Positions 1 through 8,187 of a stretch of DNA of 45,531 nt are shown here, piece after piece. The stretch lies in contig JAFGPV010000062.1 of assembly GCA_016936015.1 (NCBI GenBank), forward strand, positions 1 to 45,531, written 5' to 3'. The first letter of the stretch is position 1; each line of letters starts with the position of its first letter. The notes below the pieces were generated by a model that did not search any database, was not told where the DNA came from, and saw only the letters and a list, made by a program, of their open reading frames with translations. Source of the DNA: Pirellulales bacterium (GTDB taxonomy: Bacteria > Planctomycetota > Planctomycetia > Pirellulales > Thermoguttaceae). The position numbers and the translations under genes are program-made.

Positions 1-110
1 GGTCGAGGGTCGGAGGTCGAGGGTCGAGGGTCGGAGGTCGAGGGTCGAGGGTCGGAGGTCGAGGGTCGTAAGTAGTTATTCGACCTTCGACTCTCGACCT
101 TCGACTCTCG
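1..110. repeat. Heptamer tandem array with inverted partner
   Basis: Bases 1-68 are built from the seven-base unit GGTCGAG and its variant GGTCGGA, arranged in a 21-base higher-order period. Bases 80-110 carry the same kind of unit on the other strand (CGACCTT, CGACTCT), so the block can fold back on itself. It directly abuts the TAA stop codon of the cyclase gene at 111-113. The left edge is cut by the window. This is the same class of period-7 repeat as 39361-39430, where GGTCG-containing heptamers recur inside a coding gene. Confidence 0.9.
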
Positions 111-2321
111 TTAGGAGGAGCGTGCCAGAATAACGGGAAATTTGTAGACCGCCGCAGCGGGTTTGGGTTTATTGGTCTTCTTCCGGACCATGGGGAGTTC
201 GTTGTCGGCCAGCCCGGGATTGCTCTGCACCGCCCATTGCGCCAGGGCCATCAAGGGAAAATAGATGGGATAGTAATGGTATTTCAGATAGAAGACGCGA
301 GGGAAACCGGTGCCGGTGAATTCCGGTTCCTCCCAGGTGCCGTCCTCGTTTTGCATTTGGGTGAGGAAACGAACCGCCTGAATGACGGCCGGGTGCCGGG
401 CCATTCCGGCGGCCAGCAATCCCAGCACCGCCCAGGCGGTTTGCGAAGCGGTGGGAGTCCCCTGCCCGCGGAGATGCGGATGGTCGTAGGTCTCCGGCGA
501 TTCGCCCCAACCGCCGCAGGCCTGCTGGTGGGCCAGCAACCAGTTGGCCCCGGCGACGACGGCCGGATCGGTCGTCGGCACGCCGACGGCCCTCAGCCCG
601 ATGATTGCCTGCCAGGTTCCGTAGATGTAATTCACGCCCCAGCGGCCGAACCAACTACCGTCCGGTTCCTGGGTGCGGCGGATGTAATCGACGGCCCGGG
701 CGACTTGGGGATCGCTCAGCCGCCGGCCGAGCGCGCCCAGGGCCTCGAGCACCCGGCCGGTCAGGTCGGGCGTGCTGGGATCGATCATCGCGTTGTGATC
801 GGCGAACGGGACGGCGCAGAGGAACTGGGTGTTGTTGTTGCGGTCGAAAGCCCCCCAACCGCCGTCGTCGTTCTGCATGGCCGTAAGCCACCGCTGGCCC
901 CGCTCGACGGCCTGGACGACCGCATCCAGCGAGACGACGGCTTCCTCCTCGTTGTCCCCCCGCGATTGCCATCGCGGGGCGTTTGAGGAGAGTGCGTCCG
1001 GATGAAAGACCCGCAGCGGCGGGGGGAGCGTCTCGGGCGGAGGATTCTCGAACTGGGTCTTCAACGCCAGCAGGGTCATCGCCGTGTCGTCGCAGTCGGG
1101 ATAGAAGTCGTTGGCCCATTCGAAGCACCAGCCGCCGGGGGGGGCCGAAACCGTCTCCGCCCAATCGCCCGGGCGACGGATCTGCCGGTCCACCAGCCAG
1201 GCAACGGCCTTGCCGACCGCGGGATCGTCGGGCCGGATGCCCCCCGCGGAGAGCGCCCGGAGCGTGATCGCCGTGTCCCAGACCGGCGACTTGCAGGGCT
1301 GCAAGCGGAGCGTGTCCCGGTTCTCGTCGCGGAGGATGAGGGCCTCGATTTGCCGGAAGTTATACAGCAACTCGGGACTGTCGTCTTCGCAGCCCAGAGC
1401 CTTGAGGGCCACGATGCTCCAGACGATCGGCGGATAGATCGCGCCCAAGCCGTCGCTTCGCTGGAAGCGCGTCCGCATCCACCGCCTGGCGGCCTTGATC
1501 GCCCGGCGGCGCAGTGGCGTGAGCCGATGCCGCTGGCACCACTTCAGCAGCTTGTCGAATCCGCGGAAGAAGCGGTCCCAACTGAACGTCCCCGGCCGCT
1601 GCGCTCGGCCCGGACAATGCAGCGGGGGCCACGCTTCCGGTTCCCGAAGGAACAACTCGCGGATTCCCCGATCCGGGGCGACGGTCCGCACCGGGCGGAG
1701 CGCCGAAACAATGGACAGCGGCACGATGATCGTCCGCGACCAGGCGCTGACGCGGTAGAGACTGATCGGAAACCACTTCGGCAGCAGGACCAACTCCGGC
1801 GGGACGGCGGGGCAGTGTTCGTAGGAAATCTGGCCGAGCATCGCCAGAAAGAACCGGGTGTAGCTGTTGACCGCGTCGGCGCCGCCCCGGGCAAGGATCG
1901 CGGAGCGGGCGCGCTGCATGTACTCGGCGCCGGGATCATGTCCGGTGAGCTTCAGCGCGAAATAGGCCTTGACGCTCCCGCTAACCTCGATTTCTCCGCC
2001 GGGATACATCGCCCAGCCGCCGGTGGGCAATTGCCGCTCCAAAAGATACTCGGCCGCCTGCCGGGCCTCGTCGCTCTCCTCCCGGCCTAAAAAGGCCCAT
2101 AGCAAAATCGTCTCGCTTTCCAGAAGACAGTCCCCTTCCAACTCGGCACACCAGGCGCCGTCGGGAAGTTGTTGATCGAGCAGCCACTGCCGCGTCCGAC
2201 CGATCGCCCGACGTACCGGGACCCCCAGTTTTCTCAGAGTCCGGGGATCAGAATCCCCACTACCGGCAATCGCGCCCGGGCGGTCCGTCGCCGGGGCGAA
2301 AACATCCGAGGTCGAGAGCAT
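111..2321 (-). CDS. shc: Squalene-hopene cyclase
   Basis: Class II triterpene cyclase that converts squalene to hopanoids at the membrane. About 736 residues from the chosen start, near the family's usual size. The catalytic acid motif is present as DCDDTA (about residues 409-414). QW repeats follow (GGWGAFD, GSWFGRWGVNYIYGTW, GGWGES), and the end carries the conserved EEPEFTGTGFPRVFYLKYH segment. An in-frame ATG lies 39 bases further out, but the ATG at 2321 has a perfect AGGAGG eight bases upstream, so it is preferred. A hairpin of family E (958-979) lies inside the gene and is translated as part of a short insert (APRWQSRGD) between the DxDD motif and the next QW repeat. It does not break the frame, and the motifs either side are intact. 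The cyclase stands alone: no squalene-synthesis genes are nearby. Confidence 0.96.
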   Translation of the reverse strand: MLSTSDVFAPATDRPGAIAGSGDSDPRTLRKLGVPVRRAIGRTRQWLLDQQLPDGAWCAELEGDCLLESETILLWAFLGREESDEARQAAEYLLERQLPTGGWAMYPGGEIEVSGSVKAYFALKLTGHDPGAEYMQRARSAILARGGADAVNSYTRFFLAMLGQISYEHCPAVPPELVLLPKWFPISLYRVSAWSRTIIVPLSIVSALRPVRTVAPDRGIRELFLREPEAWPPLHCPGRAQRPGTFSWDRFFRGFDKLLKWCQRHRLTPLRRRAIKAARRWMRTRFQRSDGLGAIYPPIVWSIVALKALGCEDDSPELLYNFRQIEALILRDENRDTLRLQPCKSPVWDTAITLRALSAGGIRPDDPAVGKAVAWLVDRQIRRPGDWAETVSAPPGGWCFEWANDFYPDCDDTAMTLLALKTQFENPPPETLPPPLRVFHPDALSSNAPRWQSRGDNEEEAVVSLDAVVQAVERGQRWLTAMQNDDGGWGAFDRNNNTQFLCAVPFADHNAMIDPSTPDLTGRVLEALGALGRRLSDPQVARAVDYIRRTQEPDGSWFGRWGVNYIYGTWQAIIGLRAVGVPTTDPAVVAGANWLLAHQQACGGWGESPETYDHPHLRGQGTPTASQTAWAVLGLLAAGMARHPAVIQAVRFLTQMQNEDGTWEEPEFTGTGFPRVFYLKYHYYPIYFPLMALAQWAVQSNPGLADNELPMVRKKTNKPKPAAAVYKFPVILARSS
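958..984. repeat. Palindrome family E, copy 1 (inside shc)
   Basis: An 8-bp stem CCCCGCGA/TCGCGGGG closes the loop TTGCCA and is followed by CGTTT. The same loop, stem length and trailing CGTTT occur at 30400-30426 in a gap. This copy is inside the cyclase frame. Confidence 0.75.
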
Positions 2322-2329
2322 TGCAGGCT

Positions 2330-2335
2330 CCTCCT
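2330..2335 (-). promoter_or_regulatory. Ribosome binding site that sets the shc start
   Basis: Reading leftwards the sequence is AGGAGG followed by eight bases and ATG at 2321. It selects this start over the upstream in-frame ATG at 2360, which has no comparable site. Confidence 0.75.
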
Positions 2336-2430
2336 GTAGCCTCACGGTCATCCATGACATGCCCAGCCGGGAAACCCAATGGGCATCTTAATCTAGGACA
2401 TCTAAATAAATGGCACAAGAGCAATATTGG

Positions 2431-2580
2431 GAGGGGTAAGAGACTAGGGGCAAGGGGTTAGGGACCACGGGCCGCTAGCTTTGCTGGCGGTGTTGCAAGG
2501 GAACAAGAGATTACGGGATAATACTCTTCCCTCACCACTGCCATTAAATCCTTTGCTCTCAATTCCCTGACCCCTCGCCA
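2431..2580. repeat. Degenerate heptamer array, two facing arms
   Basis: From 2431 the sequence divides into degenerate seven-base units (GAGGGGT, AAGAGAC, TAGGGGC, AAGGGGT, TAGGGAC). From about 2530 to 2580 a complementary-looking series appears (TCCCTCA, TTCCCTG, ACCCCTC). It fills most of the gap between the divergent cyclase and zinc-ribbon genes. I see no clear promoter in this gap. Confidence 0.6.
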
Positions 2581-2589
2581 TCCACTTCC

Positions 2590-3711
2590 ATGTCCGCCGA
2601 ACTGCCGGAGACCGTCGAGATCGCCTGCCCCCGCTGCAAGGTCCGGATCGCCGTTCCGAGGACCTCGGCCGGCACGTCGCGGCAATGTCCCGAGTGCCGC
2701 ACCGATTTCCTGATTACCCAGAAAATGCTGGGCCTGCCGCGGAAGATCGACCCTGCCAACGTTTCTGAAGACGATTTGCAGATTGATCTCGATTCGTCGC
2801 CGGACGACGGGGACGAGTATGCACTGGCTGCTCCTCCACCTTCGCCTCCGGAAGAGGCCGCGTTCGGACATAGGGAGGACGAGGACGCGGAATCCTCCGA
2901 CGCCGTCCGCCCTGAAGAGGATCTTGAGGATCAGGAACCAACTCCTGCGACTTGGGCACCGACCACCCCTCCGAACTGGGGATTATTCGTATCGGGATTG
3001 GGGAGTTTTTTGGGCAATGGAGGGATCTGGATGCGGGGAATTCCCCTGGGATTCAGCTTTTTTTCGGCCCTGTGGCTGGTGGGCTATGGTTTGTTTCTCG
3101 GCCGTGCCCCGGCCGCCGGATTCATGTCCTTCGGCGCATGGGCCGGCTCTCTAATTCTCTGTTGCTTCGGCGGAATCATTGGGCTGATGACGCTGGCGTC
3201 CGCCGCGGCCTTTGCCGTGGCCGTCGTCCGTGACACGGCCGAGGGATTGGACGTAGTGGAGAGCTGGCCGTCGGGTTTTATCGTCGATTGGGGTCAAGAG
3301 TTGCTCTACGTCGGCGCCGCGCTGCTTTGGGGCCTGGTCCCCGGCGGAATAGCCTCGGTTCTGCTCCCCCAAGGATGGCGAGCCGTCGCCTACGGTTTCG
3401 GCGAGGCCGTGTTCTTTCCCCTATTGCTGCTGGCGGCCGTCGACGCCGTCACGCCGGCGCTGCCCAGCTCGACCGCCGTGTGGCAAAGCCCTTTCCGCCG
3501 CCCGAGCGTCTGGCTGATGTTTTATGCGTTGACCATTCCGCTGGCGATCGTAATCGCGGGAATTTGCCTGGCGGCGTTCATCACGGCCAATTTCATATTC
3601 TGCCTGGCGGCCGCCGCCGTCTTCATCTTCGGCTGGATGCTCTACTTCCGCCTCTTGGGTCGTCTGGCCTGGTACTGCTCCGGCCGGTGCGAGCAAATGG
3701 AAAATGACTAA
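2590..3711 (+). CDS. Zinc-ribbon multi-pass membrane protein, function unknown
   Basis: 373 residues. The N-terminus holds a zinc ribbon with two CxxC pairs (C13/C16 and C33/C36; CPRC and CPEC). An acidic, proline-rich linker follows (about 50-125). The rest is hydrophobic, with segments near 150-172, 178-213, 237-260, 266-287 and 306-356, so at least five membrane passes are likely. N-terminal zinc ribbons on otherwise unrelated membrane proteins are common in planctomycetes. No enzymatic motif is visible and I do not assign a function. The ATG at 2590 has no strong ribosome site but begins directly before the zinc ribbon. The next gene follows after its own promoter, so the two are probably not one operon. 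Confidence 0.85.
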   Translation: MSAELPETVEIACPRCKVRIAVPRTSAGTSRQCPECRTDFLITQKMLGLPRKIDPANVSEDDLQIDLDSSPDDGDEYALAAPPPSPPEEAAFGHREDEDAESSDAVRPEEDLEDQEPTPATWAPTTPPNWGLFVSGLGSFLGNGGIWMRGIPLGFSFFSALWLVGYGLFLGRAPAAGFMSFGAWAGSLILCCFGGIIGLMTLASAAAFAVAVVRDTAEGLDVVESWPSGFIVDWGQELLYVGAALLWGLVPGGIASVLLPQGWRAVAYGFGEAVFFPLLLLAAVDAVTPALPSSTAVWQSPFRRPSVWLMFYALTIPLAIVIAGICLAAFITANFIFCLAAAAVFIFGWMLYFRLLGRLAWYCSGRCEQMEND

Positions 3712-3771
3712 CGGCCAAACTCTATATTCTTTCCAATTTACCCGGTCTTTGCCGTTTTAACGGAATTAATA

Positions 3772-3800
3772 TTGTCTACGCTTGTCGGAAGTCCTATACT
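3772..3800 (+). promoter_or_regulatory. Sigma70-type promoter for the 3877 gene
   Basis: TTGTCT (3772-3777), a 17-base spacer, then TATACT (3795-3800). The expected transcript start near 3807 leaves a leader of about 70 bases before the ATG at 3877. The TTG of the -35 box is also an in-frame potential start codon, which explains why a naive reading frame begins there. That start can be dismissed. Confidence 0.65.
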
Positions 3801-3862
3801 CCCAGCCCCAATTCTCTTGGATATTCCAGAGATCCGTTATCCCGAGATCCTCACAACGGACC

Positions 3863-3869
3863 AAGGAGG
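3863..3869 (+). promoter_or_regulatory. Ribosome binding site that sets the 3877 start
   Basis: AAGGAGG lies seven bases before the ATG at 3877. That ATG also begins a signal peptide, which settles the start. Confidence 0.75.
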
Positions 3870-3876
3870 CTGGAAA

Positions 3877-5121
3877 ATGCTGCCCAGACTAGCGTTGGCG
3901 TCGGCGATGGTGATTGTCTTTTCCGTTCCCATCTGGGGACAAACGCCCGGCAACGCGCCGACGGAATCGAACGGGGCCTGGCACGCGGCAAGCGAGATTT
4001 CGCCGTCCCCTCCCGTGGCCGAGACCGGCACGGCGAAGACCGACAACCATTCCACCGCCGGTCCCGCCGCGTTGACGTCCTGGTCCGCTTCCGGCGCCTC
4101 GTCCGACGGCGCCTCGCCCGGCAACGTGACCCTGCCCAGCGACGGCGGCCAGGTGTGGCGGGAATACGACATCAGCGGTTACACCACCCGGGTGACCAAC
4201 ACCAACCGGCCGGAGCAGGCGATCATCGACTGGATTCTCCGCGAGACCGGCTACGAGGCGTGGCACAGCGATCCGCTGGGCGTGCTCTCGGCCAATCGGC
4301 GGACGCTGCGGGTCTATCACACGCCGCAGACGCAGGCGGTGGTGGCCGACATCGTGGGCCGGTTCCTCAGCAGCGAGGCCGCCACGCAGACGTTCAGCAT
4401 GAGGGTCGTCACGCTCGATAGTCCCAGTTGGCGGTCGAAAGGGCAGGCCCACCTCCGCCCCGTGCCAGTCCAAACCCCCGGCGCATGCGCGTGGATCCTG
4501 GCCAAGGAAGACGCCGCGATCCTCCTGGCCGAGCTTCGCCGCCGGAACGACTACCGCGAACACAGCTCGCCGTACCTGATGGTCAACAACGGGCAGTCGA
4601 CGGTGGTCTCGGCGATGCGGACGAGGCCCTATCCCCGCGACGTCCTCTCCCGACCCGATCTGCCGACGGGCTATGAGATCCAGCCGGGCCAAGTCGAGGA
4701 GGGATTCCAAATCGATTTCAGCCCGCTGCTGACGGCCGACCGGCAGATGATCGACGCCACGATCAAGTGCGACATCGACCAGGTGGAAAAGATGATCCCC
4801 GTGACGATCGAGGTTCCCTCGGCAGTCGGGGCGCGGAAGCAGGCGGACATCGAGGCCCCGCAGATGACGCATTACCGCTTCCATGAGCGGTTCCGCTGGC
4901 CGGTGGAGCACGTGATGCTGATCGGGCTGGGAATGGTTCCATTGCCGCTGCCGGTCAATGGCCAGTCGACGATTGCCGGCCTGCCGCTGCCCTTCGGCCA
5001 GACCGCCGCCCGGGGCGACCTGCTGATCTTTATCGAGAGCAAGGGCCAACTCCCCGCCGCCACCACCGCCGGCGCCCGCACCCCGGCCGGCGACGCCCGA
5101 ACCTACCGGGGGCGGTACTAA
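3877..5121 (+). CDS. Secreted protein with secretin-like features
   Basis: 414 residues. It begins with a signal peptide (MLPRLALASAMVIVFSVPIW) and a low-complexity Ser/Pro/Gly stretch to about residue 90. Next comes a region resembling the small alpha/beta N-domains of secretins (near RTLRVYHTPQTQAVVADIVG). A longer beta-rich part ends in GQSTIAGLPLPFGQ and LLIFIESKG, which resembles the closing part of secretin domains (LLIFI-type strand). The conserved secretin core is not obvious, so membership of an outer-membrane secretin is doubtful. It could instead be a planctomycete protein that reuses the N-domain fold. It has its own promoter and ribosome site. A palindrome (5125-5161) follows the stop codon directly. 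Confidence 0.75.
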   Translation: MLPRLALASAMVIVFSVPIWGQTPGNAPTESNGAWHAASEISPSPPVAETGTAKTDNHSTAGPAALTSWSASGASSDGASPGNVTLPSDGGQVWREYDISGYTTRVTNTNRPEQAIIDWILRETGYEAWHSDPLGVLSANRRTLRVYHTPQTQAVVADIVGRFLSSEAATQTFSMRVVTLDSPSWRSKGQAHLRPVPVQTPGACAWILAKEDAAILLAELRRRNDYREHSSPYLMVNNGQSTVVSAMRTRPYPRDVLSRPDLPTGYEIQPGQVEEGFQIDFSPLLTADRQMIDATIKCDIDQVEKMIPVTIEVPSAVGARKQADIEAPQMTHYRFHERFRWPVEHVMLIGLGMVPLPLPVNGQSTIAGLPLPFGQTAARGDLLIFIESKGQLPAATTAGARTPAGDARTYRGRY

Positions 5122-5124
5122 AAT

Positions 5125-5183
5125 CTCCCTCTCCCGCCGGGAGAGGGTCGGGGTGAGGGCTTCGGACAAGCCGCTTGCGGCTT
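5125..5183. repeat. Palindrome family A, copy 1, plus an AAGCCGC palindrome
   Basis: CCCTCTCCC (5127-5135) pairs with GGGAGAGGG (5139-5147) and is followed by the family tail ending GGGTGAGGGC. A second palindrome, AAGCCGCTTGCGGCTT, lies at 5168-5183; a sister (central AA) is at 36000-36015. The block starts three bases after a stop codon and could end transcription of the upstream gene. Confidence 0.85.
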
Positions 5184-5277
5184 CGCAGCACGGAGTTTAA
5201 AACGGGAAACAATGGAATCGTCGGTGGATATTCCTCCGTCAATTACATCCCTTCGAAAATTCCTCCGCGAGGTTCTT

Positions 5278-6804
5278 ATGCCCACGTTCCTCCGTTTTTC
5301 CGGTGTGATTCTGCTTCTTCTCATCCCGGCGGCCTCCCCGGGATTTTCACAAACCAACGATTCCAAACCGTCACTAAATCCCCAATCTCAGGACCGACCA
5401 GTGCCCGATTGGGTCCATGCGCGCAGCCTCTCCCAATGGGCGGAATTGTTGCAAAGCCCGCAGAAAGAGGAGCGTTTTAAGGCAATCGAGGCGTTGCTAT
5501 GCTTGTACCGCTCGGATCCCGAAATAGACACAACTCCCCTGGGCTTTTCGCCGGAGCTTGATACGGATTGCGATTTGATGCTGGATGTGATGCGGTGGCA
5601 GAGTATGGGAGTTCTTCTGCTCTACGGTCAACCGAAAAAGCCGGTTGTCCCCAAGCTCATCGATCTTTTACAAGATCCCGTCGCCCTGTTTCGAGTGACG
5701 GCGGCCGAGGCCTTGTGGATGATCGAGAAAAACCCGAAGGCGATCCCCGTGCTCCAGGACGCCCTGGCGGACAAAGAACCCTCCATCGCCGACCTGGCCG
5801 CCATGATCCTGAAAAAGGTCGGCCCCCAGGCCCGCGGCGCCGTTCCCGGTCTGTTGAAACTCCTTAACGATCAGGAAGAAAAAACCAGAAGGCACGTGGT
5901 CGAAACGCTCGGGGCGATCGGCGCGGATACCCCCGAGGTGATCGATGCGTTGACCATGGCCTGCCGTGATAAATATAAATCCGTCCGTGCCGCGGCGGCC
6001 GAAGCGCTGGGGGCATTCGGGCCGTCGGCCAAACCGGCGGAAAGCACTCTCATGAAAATGCTCCGCGACCATCAGGGATCGGTCCGCGTGGCGGCCGCGG
6101 AGGCCCTCTGGCAGATCGGCCGCCACCCGTGGGCGCTGTCCGCCTTGATCGCCGAACTGAACAACGACTTCATGACGGCGTCGAAACGCCCGTATAATCC
6201 TCAGGCTCCCCAGGATGATTTTTACGAAGACATCGCGACGGAAGACCCCTTTACGATCCAGTACCTGTCCGCCGAGGCATTGAAACGGATCGGACCCCCG
6301 GGCAAGGCGGTCATTCCCGATCTTCAGCAGATCCGCAATCAATCCCACCGTCCCGCCCATATTTTTGCCGCCTCAGCCCTAGGCAAAATCGATCCGCAAC
6401 AATCCCCACTCCCCACACTGGTCGCCGGCTTGAAAAACGACCGGTATCTGATCCGCAAGGAGGCGGCAAGAGAGTTAAGGGAATTAGGTCCCGAAGCAAA
6501 ATCCGCCGTCCCCGACCTGGTTGCCGCTTTGCGGCGTTTTGCCGTGGAAGATTCTCAAATAGACCCGAAGACTACCCTCCACGATTTCTCGCCGGGCAAC
6601 CTCGCCAATTCCTATCATTCGCTCCATCAAGCATGGAAAATGACGGAAGAAGCCTTGAAAACCATCGATCCCCAGGCCGCCCAAGCGGCGGGAGTGGGCG
6701 AAGAATCAAAAGCCTTCCTGAAAAGACACGCTCCGCAGCAGCCCAATTGGAAAAACAATCCGCCGACTATGCAGGTTCCGCCTTCTTTAGAGAAAGCCAA
6801 GTAA
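5278..6804 (+). CDS. Secreted HEAT-repeat protein
   Basis: 508 residues from the ATG at 5278, which begins the signal peptide MPTFLRFSGVILLLLIPAA and has GAGG five bases upstream. An ATG at 5212 would put 22 non-hydrophobic residues in front of it. After the signal the chain is a run of roughly 35-residue alpha-helical HEAT/PBS-lyase-like repeats with the typical pattern VRVAAAEALWQIG, VRAAAAEALGAFG and PDLVAALR, between about residues 95 and 450. Such solenoids usually bind other proteins. No catalytic residues are evident and the partner is unknown. It converges with the DUF4328 gene on the other strand, with nine bases between the stops. Confidence 0.88.
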   Translation: MPTFLRFSGVILLLLIPAASPGFSQTNDSKPSLNPQSQDRPVPDWVHARSLSQWAELLQSPQKEERFKAIEALLCLYRSDPEIDTTPLGFSPELDTDCDLMLDVMRWQSMGVLLLYGQPKKPVVPKLIDLLQDPVALFRVTAAEALWMIEKNPKAIPVLQDALADKEPSIADLAAMILKKVGPQARGAVPGLLKLLNDQEEKTRRHVVETLGAIGADTPEVIDALTMACRDKYKSVRAAAAEALGAFGPSAKPAESTLMKMLRDHQGSVRVAAAEALWQIGRHPWALSALIAELNNDFMTASKRPYNPQAPQDDFYEDIATEDPFTIQYLSAEALKRIGPPGKAVIPDLQQIRNQSHRPAHIFAASALGKIDPQQSPLPTLVAGLKNDRYLIRKEAARELRELGPEAKSAVPDLVAALRRFAVEDSQIDPKTTLHDFSPGNLANSYHSLHQAWKMTEEALKTIDPQAAQAAGVGEESKAFLKRHAPQQPNWKNNPPTMQVPPSLEKAK

Positions 6805-6813
6805 CCAATAGCA

Positions 6814-7578
6814 TTAAACTTCCTTACCCGTCAAAAGACGATATCGGGCATCTTGGCGGCGGTCGATGGAGCGAATGACAAGAATGGTCAGTATTTTTGA
6901 GATTGTTGTCGTGCAGATACAGCAGAGGGCGACGGAACAGGCGGTCAATTGCTCGGAAATCGAGACTGCCCGAATACTCAAGTGATAAGAGACAAGGCCG
7001 ATGAAAAACGGCAAAAGCCAAAAAGCCCACCACCACCTGATCAAAGATGATACCGGGACAGACACGGATTTCGTTTTCAGGTTCGGCTCACTTTTCTGCC
7101 AGATTTCCTTCATCACCTGATAAGGACGGAAAAGGTTCAAGATAGGGATGAAATAGTATCCCACCGCCCAGCCTGGCGAGCAATTCAGGTTTTTCACATT
7201 CAATCCCGCGAGATTGCGATAGACCCGGTGAAGCCACATCAAAAAGGCAATGAAGGCAACAATGGTGAGTACTCGGAAGACTGAAGAGCTTGGCAACTGA
7301 CGAAAGAAAATGGGGGGCTCTGCCAAGTCGAGACTTTGCTTTGCTTCAATCCAACCAAGCTGCTGTTGAATGAGACAGAATAATTCTTGAAATTTCGATA
7401 CCATCGTCCCTAAATAGGTGAGGAGACATCCTGCCATGAGCCAAATAGCCCAAAGAGCGCGAGTGTGGCCGGATTGATAAGGGATGGTGCGGTTCAGCCC
7501 TCCCGAGCGTGACCTGGCAGGATCACTCGGCACGTCATTATTCTGAGAATTCTGATGAGATTTTTTTGCTTTTTTCAT
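6814..7578 (-). CDS. DUF4328 membrane protein (paralogue 1)
   Basis: 254 residues. DUF4328 signature near NCSPGWAVGYYFIPILNLF and PYQVMKEIW, with four likely membrane helices. The C-terminus RRQDARYRLL is shared with the second copy at 8184-8951. The ATG at 7578 overlaps the terminal TGA of the broken ParD-type frame by four bases (ATGA), so translation was probably coupled to the antitoxin. The frame stays open upstream, but that stretch is the antitoxin read in another phase. The function of DUF4328 proteins is not established. The two copies diverge a good deal outside the signature, so this is not a recent duplication. Confidence 0.87.
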   Translation of the reverse strand: MKKAKKSHQNSQNNDVPSDPARSRSGGLNRTIPYQSGHTRALWAIWLMAGCLLTYLGTMVSKFQELFCLIQQQLGWIEAKQSLDLAEPPIFFRQLPSSSVFRVLTIVAFIAFLMWLHRVYRNLAGLNVKNLNCSPGWAVGYYFIPILNLFRPYQVMKEIWQKSEPNLKTKSVSVPVSSLIRWWWAFWLLPFFIGLVSYHLSIRAVSISEQLTACSVALCCICTTTISKILTILVIRSIDRRQDARYRLLTGKEV

Positions 7579-7850
7579 GACACTGCCAGTGCGTTCTTCT
7601 GCCCCTCCGCATGACGTTGCCAGATGCGACGCTCTAATTCGTTCCAGTCTTCGGCGGTAACTTCCTTTGGCTCGCCCGAATTGAGTCCTTCCAGCAGGAA
7701 CGCTTCGATCTTTTTCTGGGCGGTCTGCTTCTGTTCTTCCCGGATAAGCTGGCGGACCTACTCGCTGACGGTGCTGTAGCCCCCTTGGGCGACCTGCTGA
7801 TTGACGAAATCCCGCATCGACTCGGGCAGCGAAATATTGATCGTGGTCAT
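7575..7850 (-). pseudogene. ParD-type antitoxin interrupted by an amber codon
   Basis: From the ATG at 7850 (AAGGAG seven bases upstream) the product starts MTTINISLPESMRDFVNQQV and continues GGYSTVSE. The next codon is TAG, where family members normally have a Tyr before VRQLIREEQ. Reading through, the same frame continues VRQLIREEQKQTAQKKIEAF and on to a natural end at 7575, about 90 codons in all. So this is a full-length CopG/ParD-like antitoxin with a single nonsense codon at position 31. No ParE toxin lies beside it. It overlaps the following DUF4328 start by ATGA. It could be a real pseudogene, a sequencing error, or (less likely) a suppressed codon. Confidence 0.82.
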
Positions 7851-7872
7851 GGGCGATCTCCTTCTCCAAGAA

Positions 7873-8082
7873 TCATACCACGTCCTCGGTGAATCGCCGC
7901 AGCCCGTGGACGAACAAGGCCATTCCGCCGGCCACCGCGTAAGGGATCTTGAGTTCCTGGAGCCGAGTGGTAATTTTTTCCAGGGTACGGCTGACCGTGC
8001 TTTTGCCTTCAAAGTGCATGCTCCCCTCCCGCAGCGCCCACGGCAAATCGTCGTTCAGGTGTTGTTCGTAGGCTTGGCTCAT
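7873..8082 (-). pseudogene. Truncated nucleotidyltransferase N-terminus
   Basis: 69 codons: an N-terminal leader, then LKIPYAVAGGMALFVHGLRR and FTEDVV followed by TGA. The pattern VAGGMAL..HG..R.TEDVD is the start of the minimal nucleotidyltransferase fold used in several toxin-antitoxin and abortive-infection families. Here the chain ends exactly where the catalytic Asp pair should begin. The start could be the ATG at 8082 or the ATG at 8019, which has a better ribosome site. The rest of the gene is absent, and the ParD-type remnant begins 23 bases further on. This suggests a deletion that joined two unrelated modules. Confidence 0.72.
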
Positions 8083-8089
8083 AAAAGTG

Positions 8090-8095
8090 ATTATA
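8090..8095 (-). promoter_or_regulatory. Consensus -10 box, possibly leaderless
   Basis: Leftward TATAAT seven bases before the ATG at 8082. No good -35 is seen. A transcript from here would start at or beside the ATG, so it would be leaderless. The same bases give TATACT (8092-8097) on the other strand, in front of the mini-frame at 8125. Confidence 0.35.
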
Positions 8096-8124
8096 CTCTT
8101 TTACACTGCAAAGGGAATCCATTC

Positions 8125-8187
8125 ATGTCTCGATCCGAAATCTTGAACCTGCCCGAGTTATCTGACGCTCAACATGCCGGTTTTTAA
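8125..8187 (+). pseudogene. Possible remnant of a small antitoxin
   Basis: A 20-codon frame with AAGGGA upstream reads MSRSEILNLPELSDA and then ends. The opening resembles small addiction-module proteins that start MSRSEIL.ELP.L, so it may be the 5' stub of a second antitoxin truncated by the neighbouring DUF4328 gene, whose stop codon it overlaps. The similarity is short and the call is weak. Confidence 0.3.
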
